Source of the DNA: Polytrichum commune
Taxonomy: Eukaryota; Streptophyta; Polytrichopsida; Polytrichales; Polytrichaceae
DNA length: 60,000 nucleotides
Direction: 5' to 3'
NCBI GenBank assembly: GCA_950295325.1
Contig: OX485804.1
Coordinates: 9,798,001-9,858,000, forward strand
In this document: positions 10,955 to 21,028 of the stretch, in pieces
Position numbering within the stretch: the stretch's first letter is position 1
Layout: every line of letters starts with the position of its first letter
Translations under genes and position numbers: made by a program
The notes under the pieces: generated by a model
Told to the model about the DNA's origin: nothing
Databases searched by the model: none
Seen by the model: only the letters and a program-made list of their open reading frames with translations

Positions 10955-11589
10955 GGTTCATGTATGGACTTCATGATTGTTTAGTCTCTAAGTTATGGTT
11001 CTTTGATTTCGTTTCTTTGGCTCACAGGTGCTCAGTCTCTTTCCTTTGCTAATGTTATGTCCTTCATGACCCAGTCCTCTTTGAACACGGCTCTTAACGG
11101 AGGCTCTCTGGGGACCTCGTTGTGATTATGTTTCTCAAGTTTCAGAAAGAAAAGAAAAGAAAAACCCCCAAAGAAAATGAAAGTTAGTATAGCAATTTTT
11201 AAGAAAATCATCAGAAGTTTTAGGGAAATTGAAAATCGGAGTACATGCTGGTACTGCCTAGTTTCCGAATTCATGACGGATTTGTACTTGTAAATCCCGT
11301 CCCTAAATTATTTCAACGGGGAACAAGTGAGTACATTTGTAAGCATGGATTTGGTTTGTAAGGGGGCTGAGAGTCAGGCTGAACTTTGGTGAAGGAGCTC
11401 CATCGATTGTACCCCGTCCTCATGTACTCTTTGCAAAATTTCCCATTTGTGCCTCCAAAGTACATCCCATTTTGTGCTCAAAATATATACATATATATAC
11501 ATCTAAATATATCTATATATATCTATACACACACGGCACCGGATAAACATGATTATTTCTACTCTTTCCCCGCCACTTGTACATAAAAC
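10955..11589. other. No gene; AT-rich microsatellite
   Basis: Nothing gene-like is seen. An imperfect (AT/AC)-rich run with 'atatatac' and 'atctatat' blocks lies at about 11485-11532. A purine run (about 11146-11175) of AAG/AAA type lies upstream. Confidence 0.45.
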
Positions 11590-12215
11590 AAGGCGTTTGT
11601 GGCACCATGTTCATCCGAATGTGTCACATGTGTATTCCCATCATGGATTTGTCAAGTTGTTGGAAGTTCAAGTCACTCCAAAAAGGGTGAAGTTCTCCCA
11701 ATTACTTTGCATTAACTTCCACTATCATCATCAAAGGAGGGCATTTGTGTGTAAGGTGAGGTGTGTATATCCAAAACCAACTAAAATCTTCATAATATAT
11801 TTGAAGTCTCCAAATGGATGAAAGTGGTACATACGGTGGGTTTTACGCTTCGTGCTGGTTTTGGGTATGGATGATTTGTTCGGAGGGTGAAGGTTCCAGA
11901 CTCCGCGTTCGTTTCCATCATCATCATCAATGGAGGATATTTATGTGTAAGGTAGTACATGTACTCAAAACACAACATTGTGTACCACTTTCATACATTT
12001 GGGGGCTTTAGATGTATCATAGTGATACATAGTGTCGGTTTTGTGTGCGGTGTTGTTTTCATGTATAAGTGGGTCTCCCCAAAAAGGTGAAGGTCTCCAA
12101 CTTTGCATTTCTTTCCATTGTCACCATCAAAAAAGGACATCTAAGAAACTTCAAAATTTGCATGATAGTGGTACATATGTTAGGTTATGTGTTGGTTTTG
12201 GGCATGCACACCTTA
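11590..12215 (+). repeat. Three-copy tandem repeat, period 200 bp
   Basis: The landmark 'gtgaaggt(c)tcca' falls at 11687, 11887 and 12087, exactly 200 bp apart. It is followed each time by 'ttccat.atcatcatcaa' and 'gga.at.t.tgtgtaag'. The tract 'gtgctggttttgggtatg' recurs with the same period. Copies have diverged by substitutions but hardly by length. No conserved frame crosses the units. Confidence 0.8.
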
Positions 12216-13206
12216 CGATGTCCATGAATATTGCCTCCCTATTGCCTATGGTAGAACATGGCTTCAAAGTAATATGAGGCATGGATGGTAACTCGTGCTA
12301 AGGGGAATATTAATGCCTTCGATTCAACCATGAAAACATCTTGAAATAACATGTGGCCTAGACACAACAAATGTAATATGAGAGCTAGGCAACTTGTCTT
12401 GTGTTCCGGCACATCTACTAAGATTTTGAGATTTTTCAGTGACGCAAGACAATATTTCATTGATGCAAGACAAATTGCTTATGTCTCATATGCTTATAGT
12501 GGGAGGTCAATTTCTTAGATTGATCTCCAACCATAACTAGCTTCAAACACCCTGATTGGTTCAAAAGTGCACAACTAAGATGAGGTTCTCTCCTACAATC
12601 TAGAAGGAGCAAGTTTCCTACATGGATGAATGAGATGTGCGCTCATATGCAACAAGTATCTCTCGCCTTCATTCCTTGACCATCTATTATATATGGGAGC
12701 TACCCAAAATCCGTGGCAGTTCCATCCAACTCGAATTTACGAGACAAAAGTCTAAAATGCAGTCTAGTATGATGTTGCTACACACACTATGTACTAAATA
12801 CGCTAGAGATTCAGGTGTCGGGTCTGCCTCGGACTTACTTCTACTACGTTACCAGATTGCCTTCAAATTCTATGGGGTGGGTCCAAAAAGAGTAATTATT
12901 GTGTAAAGTATAGCCTTTCAACTACCCCTAGTGCTAAATCTCGCCAAGAACCCCCCAAGAATCCTACATCGAGCACAAGTTTATTACCACGGCATTCAAC
13001 CTCAAAGTCTTACACATGTCACAAACCCCAACTAATAAGTAGGACTGACCACCATGTGTGTTCTCATGACGTTTTCAGCCCCTAAAAGCCAAGGGAAACA
13101 TTCTCATTCACACAATCACCACCGCCCAACTATATGAGCACACCCGTTTACGTTACAATCTTTTGATTTCAAATACACGGACGGTCAAAAACTTATTTAA
13201 ACGATC
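12216..13206. other. No gene; diverged dispersed repeats
   Basis: Stretches at 12400-12500 ('cagtgacgcaagacaat') and 12620-12660 ('tggatgaatgagatgtgc') recall 16900-16960 and 54480-54510 respectively. No gene is supported. Confidence 0.4.
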
Positions 13207-13596
13207 CTAACTACACGAAAACGACATCCATACAGACAAATTCATCATAAGAGGTGCCAAGTTTCTCTGATGCTCAGTACTGAACCAGGTTGAACTGTCT
13301 TGAACAACAATTTTGGGAAGATTTTCACCTTCGGCCTTTACGGATCGACTGGGTAGCTTGTTGCTTAGTTTTGAGATCACGTCGCGTCCTTGGAGTCTTC
13401 GCCCGGTTTCCATGATCAACATGGTCCTGGGTACTTTGAGGGCTATCTTTTCAAAATAATTCCAAGTGGAAGGTGATGAGTACGAGTGAAGTAAGCAAGG
13501 AAGGAGGAGGGAGGAGGGTTTTAGGGAAGGGCTAAGAGTAGGCTCCACTGATGGGATTGGAATTAATGTGGCTTGTGTGGACACGGCTGTGCTCAA
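13207..13596 (-). CDS. Unrecognised open frame, doubtful
   Basis: An open frame of 129 codons runs on the minus strand. It has no ATG at its upstream end; the first ATG in frame lies about 57 codons in, before LIMETGRRLQGRD. The N-terminal half is rich in Ser, Pro and Leu, the second half basic. Composition is less AT-biased than the neighbourhood, and the segment is not one of the repeats I can pair in the window. I recognise no domain. It may be a single exon, a relic, or chance. Confidence 0.15.
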   Translation of the reverse strand: MSTAVSTQATLIPIPSVEPTLSPSLKPSSLLLPCLLHSYSSPSTWNYFEKIALKVPRTMLIMETGRRLQGRDVISKLSNKLPSRSVKAEGENLPKIVVQDSSTWFSTEHQRNLAPLMMNLSVWMSFSCS

Positions 13597-13637
13597 TTAG
13601 TGTCCTTCACCACGTGTGATTAGCTAGGGCCCCAACG

Positions 13638-13660
13638 TACTTACTTACTTACTTACTTAC
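13638..13660 (+). repeat. (TTAC)n microsatellite
   Basis: Five tandem TTAC units followed by 'atacg', just upstream of the open frame at 13207-13596 as read on the minus strand. Confidence 0.85.
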
Positions 13661-13755
13661 ATACGTTCGTTCTCCGCAGGCCATTCATTTTGAGGTTAAA
13701 AGTTAAAGAGCCTGCCAGGCCACGGCTTCGAATGAGCTGCGGGGCTTTCAGTTCC

Positions 13756-14000
13756 GTTCAATGAAACCGGGAGGACCCAGCCGTTAGTTGAAGTTACAGA
13801 TGACCCGGTTGAGTTCGAGAATCAACCGATCGAAGTTCAAGACTTTGGGGGGGGGGGAAACCCTAACCTGCCGTCTCAAGGGGTTTCGAGAATACGCTCA
13901 ACCTAATAATTAAAGAAGTGCCGAAAGATGTGAACCATGGAACAGGATGGAGTGACTTCGAAACACTCGGATCGTTCTCCACTGATTACGCCCAGAAACC
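13756..14000 (-). repeat. R1 element, strongly diverged, inverted
   Basis: The minus strand carries recognisable R1 blocks ('tgggcgtaatcagtgg', 'ccgagtgtttcgaag', 'cttgaacttcgatcggttg') but with many changes, and a G-run (about 13846-13856) replaces part of the middle. It faces the R1 copy at 14104-14325. Confidence 0.5.
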
Positions 14001-14103
14001 TCCACAGACACCGGTTGTTCAGCAATGCAATCGGGGTCCCTCTCACAGACGCGACATGCTTCCAGTGGTGAAACCAGATCTGTTACGGTGTTTCAGAACC
14101 AGT

Positions 14104-14325
14104 GATCGGGGAGGTTTTTGGGCATGATCGGTTGAGATCCTAGTGTTTGCAAGTCCAACCAGTTATATGTTGACATCCTTCAGTTTTCCTTTATGAAATT
14201 GGGGTATATTCTTCTATAAATTCCTCTAAGATGATCGGTAATTTTCCTGCAATCCTGAACTTGAACCGGTTATTTCTCAAACTCAACCACTTCATTTGTA
14301 ACTAACTGCTGGTTCCCCCCGATCA
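14104..14325 (+). repeat. R1 element
   Basis: The copy runs from TGATCGGGGAGG to CCCCCGATCA, the clearest short inverted termini of the family. With the diverged inverted copy at 13756-14000 it forms a facing pair ~100 bp apart. Confidence 0.75.
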
Positions 14326-15214
14326 TAGTTCAGAACGCGTCACAAACCCCAGGATTCGTATACAGTAGATGGTGGCGAAACCGCCACTTTGAGCACTCCA
14401 CAGGGCACATATACTGTGCGTATTTTGAGAGGTTCGAAGTGATGCTCGTTAGCAGATCGATTGCAGGGGATTCCAACGCACCAGAGTATGTCTCATTTGA
14501 ATCGCATGTGCAGGAGAAGTTATAAAGGTTCGAAGTTTTGTCGGTAGATGACTGAACACCATGTGTGAGCACTTCCAACTTTTACACACACAACACTAGA
14601 GTTTCCTTTTCTTTTTACGTTTGTATGTTTCATATACAATCGTCACAAGACTTGAGAGAAGTTGAGTTATGAGTCGAATCAGTGTTGAATGAATCATCAG
14701 CCAAAGAGTTGAGTGAGTACCTGAGAATCTATACAATCATGAAGAACATGTACCACTATCTATGGGACCAATGTATATTGACTCAACATTCAATGTCGGT
14801 CACTTCCATTTTGAGATGAACAATGTTGCTCCAATGGTTCATTGCCATGTATCAATGTGGATCAAACACTTATTACTGTGTCTAAGCTCCCTTTAAACAC
14901 ATGATGACTTTCCGTATATCCATATAGTCTATTATGCTGCACTTTAAAATTAAGTTAATGCAGATCGGTCATGGGTTGATGCGGAACTTAAGTTAGAGAT
15001 GGAGGTTTTGAAGCTAGATAGATATGAATTAGTGTGAAGTCGTGATGCAGGAGAGTGAGTGGTGGGAGGGTCAAAATGAATGACAAGAAAGGGATGTGGG
15101 TCAGTTTGGGCGGTGGAATGGCAGGCGGAAGAAAGAAAGAAAGAAAGAAAGCAAGAAAGAAAGGGATTGACTGACTGGCAATGGCTGCCACATGTGGGGA
15201 CGTTCAGTGCTACA
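14326..15214. other. No gene; GAAA microsatellite
   Basis: A (GAAA)n tract lies at about 15129-15163. Frames overlapping it are low-complexity and not gene-like. The segment 14340-14560 is GC-richer than its surroundings but shows no recognisable product. Confidence 0.4.
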
Positions 15215-15447
15215 ACTACTGCACCGTTTGTGGTATTTACTCTCATTTATTATTTGGAGTTATGTAATGCTATAACTTCTTACTTTTCTTTTACAAATTT
15301 TACCAACAAAAATCAAATAGGTTGTATGGACATTTTACCAATATAAATCACTTTACTTGGTAAAAACTTACATTCTAAATAGAAAATTATAGCACTGCAA
15401 AACCCCGAATAGTAAGTGACACTAAAGATCTTAAACAGTGTACTGCT
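15215..15447 (+). mobile_element. Family C MITE-like TIR element
   Basis: The left end CTACTGCACCGTTTGTGG and the right end (reverse complement TAGCAGTACACTGTTTAAG) are related. Inside them the pair 'atttggagttatgtaatgct' and its complement 'agcactgcaaaaccccgaat' continue the inverted repeat. The centre has the family's 'taccaacaaaaatcaaatagg'. It is non-coding. No target duplication can be fixed. Confidence 0.7.
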
Positions 15448-15568
15448 AACTTAAGTTGCCCAAGCAGAAGAAGGAAAAAAACTCCACATTTTAATGTTTT
15501 CCTTCAAGTCATATAAAAACTCAAGTGCGAAGTGCCAATTATAGAGCCTCCATCTCATATGTGTGTGT

Positions 15569-15596
<28 letters not shown>
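15569..15596 (+). repeat. (AC)n microsatellite
   Basis: About 14 AC units, preceded by a short GT run, so the flanks can fold back. Confidence 0.9.
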
Positions 15597-15599
<3 letters not shown>

Positions 15600-16040
15600 A
15601 TGGCCTACGCCAAACACCAGCTTGGTGACTATATCATTCAACAAAAATATATTGAAACTAAACCAAAAAAAATAAAAATAAAAAATGATTTTACATTAAT
15701 GGTTGTCAATGGTAGCCTAAAACTCTACTTTAGAATAAAGCTCATGTGAAGACAATTCAAAAAGCACTTCAATCTTGCTATTCTCAATGTTTCTTGTGTT
15801 AGGTCAATCCACGAACTCACTTGACCCTCAAAATGGAGAGTGGTGATCATTAAAAATTTTGTCTTGAAGCAACCAATGAGTTGCGTTAAGTAGTCCTTGG
15901 AATAATACCATTAGTGTTTTTGTTGAAGTATGTAGTTGCCCACGTTGGAGAAAAGTTGGTGTTGGAATCGGGTGCTTCTACCTTATTTGTTATGAACCCA
16001 CACCCTCAAATCTTTGTGATGTGGTCAAATATTATTAGGC

Positions 16041-16255
16041 TACACCATCATGGTATTTAGTATCACTTACTATTCAAAATTACACAATACTACAACTTTT
16101 TACTAAGAAGGTAAGTTTTACCAAGCAAAAGTCATTTATAATGTCCATACAACCTATTCAATCTTTGTAGATACAAAATGAAACCTATTGTAAGAAGTTA
16201 TAACATCGTGTAGTCGCAAATACAAAGCGACATTAAATACCATAGCAATGTAGCA
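16041..16255 (+). mobile_element. Family C MITE-like TIR element
   Basis: The inverted ends are 'tacaccatcatggtatttag' and 'ctaaataccatagcaatgta', with 'attacacaatactacaac' near the left and 'gttataacatcgtgtag' near the right. Total length ~215 bp. Confidence 0.7.
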
Positions 16256-16397
16256 GTAAGGTGTGAATTAATGTAACTCAATATTGAGTTTGAAAGCACT
16301 GCAACTTCCAGTATTAATTCTAGTCAAGTCTCAATTTATCAACATAGAAGTCTTCCTTCATTTAAGTTGTCCACATGTCTTGCATCTAGTGTCCAGG

Positions 16398-16605
16398 GAG
16401 ATTTTGGGCATGCAAAATTGGTTAAGATCCTAGTGGTGTATCCAAAGCCAACCAGTCACATGTTGTGATCTTCTGGTTTTTTTTCATTAACTTGAGCTAT
16501 ATTCCATACATTTCTCTAAAAGGATTGGTAATTTTCTAAAAATCTTGAACTTCAAAAGGCTATTTCTCAAACTCAACCGCTTCATCTACAACTACATGTC
16601 AATTC
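16398..16605 (+). repeat. R1 element, diverged
   Basis: R1 order is preserved: 'gggagattttgggcatg', 'ttaagatcctagtgg', 'tcttgaacttcaaaagg', 'tctcaaactcaaccgcttc'. The termini have decayed. Confidence 0.65.
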
Positions 16606-17042
16606 TTTCCGTTCGTTGCCCACATGCATGAGAGGGCAGGCTTTTTCCCGGAGTGGTAGACAAAAAAGAAACGCCCCTCCATGTATAATAGATATATACA
16701 TGTACAAATATGCTTACATTTTGATATAGTGTCTCAACATCAATTACTTGAGTAATCACCTCTACTTACTACTTCAACATTAAAATTATAAATTATTTTT
16801 TTATTTTTTTAAAAAAAAACACTATGAGCATGTGACTTTTAGGCAATCATCATGCGTCGGTGAGATAGAAACTTGCAAATCCACAATTATAGGTTTGTAG
16901 ATTTTCTAGTGACGTAGGACAATTTACTAGTGATGCAGGTCAATTGCCTAGGACTTGTATGTTAGTAGTGAAATTAGCAGTATCTCACTTCACTTTAAGG
17001 CTTTTCAATCCACAATGTCTCAACTTGTAAGGTACATGGTTT
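16606..17042. other. No gene; poly-A/T run and a diverged repeat
   Basis: A T/A homopolymer-rich zone lies at about 16795-16820. The segment 16855-16975 belongs to a diverged repeat also seen at 36815-36960 ('aggacaatt', 'agtgatgcagg'). Confidence 0.4.
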
Positions 17043-17695
17043 TATTGTGGGCACTTCCAACTTCACAACCACACTAATTAGCTCTATCAAGTAGTGTGGG
17101 TGGAACAGTAGCTTGGAAAGAACTAACACATGCCACTTTAATGTCTAGTTAGGGGTGGGAAATAACATGGGTCCAAGATTATTCTCTCAATTTTCCTTGA
17201 GACTTCTAACAAACATCTTACATTGAAAGTAGCATGAAATAAAATATTCACACTCATCTATTTCTTATTTAAAAGAATTAATGTGGCCCACACTACAAAT
17301 ATGGCGCGGGCTAACAATTTATGTGGGCTCTAGAGATTTATTGTGGCCCACACTAATAGGACTTCTAGTGTGGTTCTGGTTGTTGGGTCAAATTGGGAAT
17401 CATCTCATCCAATTAGCAATCACGAAACACGAGATTGGTCAACTGAATTTTTGAAATCGGAGTTGAGATGCAAAAATTATTAGAGGTCAATCTTAAGATT
17501 GTCTTACTCCTTGAACAATCGTATCGACCCACAAAATAATATCAACTATTGAACCTAAACCGGTATCTATATTTTGTGCAAAATCCGATCTCATTGTAAC
17601 ACGTGTCTTTTTTAATGTCCGTACTTAACTAAAAGCTTTGTCATATACCACTCAAATACAGATGCCCGATGAAGAAGAGTATCCGACTACATCAT
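17043..17695 (+). repeat. F1 element carrying an internal insertion
   Basis: F1 starts at 'gggcacttccaacttcac', breaks near 17065 and resumes near 17384 at 'ctggttgttgggtcaaatt', ending at the shared terminus 'cgatgaagaagag'. The ~315-bp inserted part begins AACCACACTA and ends TAGTGTGGTT, so it may be a small TIR element. Inside it TGTGGCCCACACTA occurs twice (about 17282 and 17343). Confidence 0.5.
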
Positions 17696-18228
17696 TCCCA
17701 CACACCTAAGATCCTTTTGATTTACAAGTGTGATGTAACAACGACGTTGTGCTTCATCACGTGTTGTGTGATAATTGGAGCAGCTTGAAAATAACTCAAT
17801 TTTACTCCCTTGTTAAATACGATCACATTAACCATTAAATTAATTAATCAATGTCCCACACTCTAATGCATCATCGACCCACATCAATTGTCTTGCAATC
17901 ACTGGATGACAACTAGATCAAAGGGTGTCATATGACACACGAATCTTAATGCCACATTAAATCGAACGTTTAAAGTACCTAATTAATTTCACATGCTTAA
18001 TATAAAATCATTTCGAGATTTTTGAGCACCGCCCTTCTAGATGCAAAAGCCATGGAGCCAAGGACGGATCTGCACACATGATATTGAAGGATCAACTTCT
18101 GTAAGCAAGGGGGTCACAAATCCAGTGAGAACTTGACAAAATCCCACCCTTAGTGGCTAAGCCTAAGCAGTGGTAATAAGCACTTATTAAGGACACCTTG
18201 TGTAATCCGCCCAAATCCATGAACGCAG
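17696..18228. other. No gene; diverged repeat
   Basis: The stretch 17860-17970 ('gacccacatcaattgtc', 'atgacacacgaatcttaatg') is related to 36665-36800. Nothing gene-like is seen. Confidence 0.4.
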
Positions 18229-18805
18229 AGAACCGGTTGAGTTTGAGAAACAACTGGTTGAAGTTCTTCAAGACTTCAAGAAAATTACCACCAATCATTT
18301 TAGGGGGATCTATGGAATATACCTCAAATTAATAAAGGAAAGGCTTAAAGATCACACCATGTAACTCAGGCCTCGTAAAATTAGGTGTTTGCATAAATTA
18401 AAGGTATTAGCTTAATTTATGTATGTCGTGCCCCCTGGATGTTTAGAATAGGGGTTTTCCAAGAAATGGTTGGAAAGTGCTCGGGAATTGGACAACTGGA
18501 GTGTGTTTCATATGGCGTTGTGTGTGGCGTGTTTTATTGTGTTGATAGTGACAAGGCTCTGATAAGTGAAGACGAATATCAAGAGCGCGAACTACGTGTC
18601 AAACTGTGCAGATTTGTCGTCGAGACACGTCCTAGGCGTTTTTGGAATGGTGTTTTTTTCCCTTAATTTTTGTGCGCCACTTTACTTATTTTATGCATTT
18701 TATGTGTCTATTTATAGAACGCCTCATTCAATGAGGCGTGATGTAATTGGTTGGACTTGGAAACACTAGGGTTTTGACAGATCATGCCCAAAAATCTCCC
18801 CGGAC
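18229..18805 (-). repeat. R1 element split by a hAT-like insertion
   Basis: The minus-strand R1 copy occupies 18229-18366 and 18741-18805. Removing 18367-18748 restores the usual R1 order across the joint. Confidence 0.75.
18367..18740 (+). mobile_element. hAT-like non-autonomous element, 374 bp
   Basis: The insert interrupts a known R1 copy, so its limits are well fixed. It is bordered by ATGTAACT (18359-18366) and ATGTAATT (18741-18748), an 8-bp duplication with one change. Its ends CAGGCCTC and (reverse complement) CACGCCTC form an imperfect inverted repeat. An 8-bp duplication with CA-starting ends is characteristic of hAT elements. The 3' end holds a small hairpin, CGCCTCATTCAATGAGGCG. 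The short open frames inside do not resemble a transposase. Confidence 0.75.
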
Positions 18806-18881
18806 ACTGGCCCAAATGAATCAATCTCAACACTTCTTTACTTTGGGGCCGTAACGGCAGTTGTAACTACACAAAATATTG

Positions 18882-19235
18882 TGTTTAGTGTCACATGGCA
18901 TTTTATGTCACCATGGTGACTTTTCTAGTGACATTTCTTATGAACAAGTGTACAAGTATTGTCATCCCAACACACTTTGAGTTCATCCAAATGCCAATTA
19001 TTGGAACAAAGTTCGGTATATGATGCATCCTAAGATTTTGCGCAATGAAATATTCATCAAGAATGAGTGATAGTTGGATGAAAATTCACTTAGTAAGTGA
19101 CAATAACTGGAACATTGTATATTGAACATGCCCAAATTCTTTTCCAAGGTTTACATATGTCTACACAGGCGGTTTGTGACTAGTATCGAGCAAGAGAAAT
19201 GGAATTGGTGACAGTAAATACAAGATTTGGTGTTG
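18882..19235 (+). repeat. R3 element
   Basis: It matches 28601-28955 over its whole length in the same orientation: 'gtttagtgtcacatggca', 'acaagtattgtcatccca', 'ttcatccaaatgcca', 'gatgaaatatt-like' and a distal 'gagcaagagaaatgg'. An inverted copy lies at 26905-27185. Ends of TTTAGTGTCA type relate R3 to family C. Non-coding. Confidence 0.7.
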
Positions 19236-19572
19236 TTAACCCTCCCAGAATGTGAGCATGTGAAAACCGCATGGGCCTAGGGATATGTGCCAAAAAGTCG
19301 GGGGACAATGATGCATGTGGTAAGAATTACATTTCAACACTTTGGATCCCTACTAGCATTTCATATTCACCATTACTCACACTTTTGCATCGGAAACTAT
19401 CCTATCCTAGAGACCCAGCATCATCCAAGATGCAAATGTAAACCCCCAAATGAACCTTGGTTTTAGGCAAGCTCCTTTCGCTAAGAAATTGAATTCGAAA
19501 GCCCAGGAAGCCAAAAAGGCTTGTGGGACTAGAAACTACATCAAGATAATGTCGAAGAGGCCTCCGTGAAGG
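19236..19572. other. No gene seen
   Basis: Between R3 and the LINE relic I recognise nothing. Confidence 0.4.
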
Positions 19573-19761
19573 CTAATACCAATTCAATGGTCCAATTGGA
19601 AGAAACGATTCCTTCTGCCTAGTACTACTATCCGAATGACAAGAGAACAAACATATCTCTAAAGGGGTTCGTAAAGGACACTCTAATACAAAGTGTGTCT
19701 CGTTTTCAACTACATTTTGAGCGCAAAAGCCTAAGCAGGGATTGAGATAGTTGACCACCAA
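19573..19761 (-). pseudogene. LINE C-terminal zinc-motif relic
   Basis: A minus-strand frame reads CLGFCAQNVVENETHFVLEC, followed by PLRTPLE. The spacing C-x3-C...E-x-E-x-HF-x4-C is the cysteine/histidine motif found at the C-terminus of many non-LTR retrotransposon ORF2 proteins, after the reverse transcriptase. No RT domain is adjacent, so this is a 5'-truncated or decayed LINE tail. A more degraded relative may lie at 27730-27880 on the same strand. Confidence 0.42.
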
Positions 19762-20400
19762 CCAATTTCAATAGCAAGTTTGTGGTTTGAGGTGCCATAA
19801 GCAGTCAAATTAGCTTCATAAGAAGTTCATTACAGTTGTGTATGAGATTGCCACATTCGTCGATTCCCATCCAAAGCTGTAGATTTAGTTGCAAATGCTC
19901 GGCACCAACACTGATTGGCCTTGACATGCTCAACTACAGTCTTATTCTTTGTACTAGGATTGACCAGCTCATCATGTACATTACCTATCTCAAGAAAAAT
20001 TTCTAAGTATCAAGTCAATGCCAAAAAGCTTGTTTGTCCCTCGAGAGTTAAGACTCCATGAACAGGGAATCTGCATAGTACTGCTAATTGCTGAGTGCTC
20101 AAGGCAGGTCCACAATTCAAATAACTAAGGGGAACCAAGCAGGAGCAAGATACATTCTCCTAAATTTTAGTACTGTCCACCAAAATGCAGGCTTAAAACA
20201 ATGGACTTGACGTGCTTCATCAGACAATGGACCAACCATATCAGCGTTTCTTTCAAGCATCGCTTTTCTGTGTTGACAAGAGAGCTTTCAAAATGACAAA
20301 AGCGACCACCACATAGAAGGCCACAACATATGTACGATGGATGAGCCATTTCTCCCACCTCCCTTACTCTCGTCCTCAATCTCCAAGTACATGACTACAG
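19762..20400. other. No gene seen; possible distal 3' region of the XRI1-like gene
   Basis: No domain is recognised on either strand. Composition is close to that of the neighbouring gene, so part of this may be transcribed 3' sequence of the minus-strand gene, but no poly(A) site can be fixed. Confidence 0.3.
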
Positions 20401-20691
20401 ATGCAGATACTCGAGTCATTATTAGATAGGCCGGATATGTTTCATAGACTACTTGGGACAAATGTGAGCCGACCGCAGCTTCAAAAAGGGGAACATCAGA
20501 GAAGCAAGCCTGCATTGATAAAGGATGGAAAACAAATTGCAGATTTCCATACAACATTGCATTATTGTTGCAGAATAGGGAAAGCACAGAAAGGTAGGAA
20601 CACAATGGAGGACCTTGAAATCATATTGCTATTCCGTGATTCAATAGACTTTCCAAGTAATGTACAAGCATGTCACAGAGAACCAACATAG

Positions 20692-21001
20692 CTGGAAATT
20701 CTGATAGGCATGTCGTGTATGATACACTATATAGGAAGTGTCTGAGGGCAGCTGAAGAGGACTTTCTATCAAAAATAGCGCTTGTATTTTTACACTCAAC
20801 TTGGTCCACCTCACTCAGTGAGATGGGGGGCCTCTCGTTTACTTGCTTGGGCACTTGACCCCTTTTTAACATTTATGATGATTTGTCGAAAGAAAAAAGA
20901 AACCAATATACATGTGTCTTTTTGGTTACAGAATCAGTGATAGTGCCAACCAAAGAAGGAATGACCTCTTCAAGCGATGCTTCGCAACCGCCTCGCTCTA
21001 A
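20692..21001 (+). pseudogene. LNK-like motif in two exon-like segments
   Basis: Segment 20692-20737 follows an AG and reads, in one frame, NSDRHVVYDTLYRK. Segment 20932-21001 follows a good acceptor (ttttggttacag) and reads ISDSANQRRNDLFKRC before TAA at 20999-21001. Joined in phase they resemble, from memory, the conserved LNK clock-protein motif with an R-D-S-L-Y-R core followed by S-A-x-Q-R-x-N. The intervening donor (GTGTCT at 20738) is weak. No N-terminal LNK exons are seen upstream, where repeats lie. It could be a truncated duplicate, an active gene with missing exons, or chance resemblance in the antisense of the XRI1-like 3' region. Confidence 0.25.
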
Positions 21002-21028
21002 CACTATGCCACCTAGTAGGGAAAATCT

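Noticed and set aside
13756-14325. Facing R1 copies read as the two TIRs of one larger element
   Set aside because: The two copies differ greatly in divergence and single R1 copies occur alone elsewhere, so independent insertions are simpler.
20288-20605. Minus-strand frame of 105 codons downstream of the XRI1-like stop
   Set aside because: No conserved motif, no ATG-anchored exon structure; most likely 3' flanking or UTR sequence.
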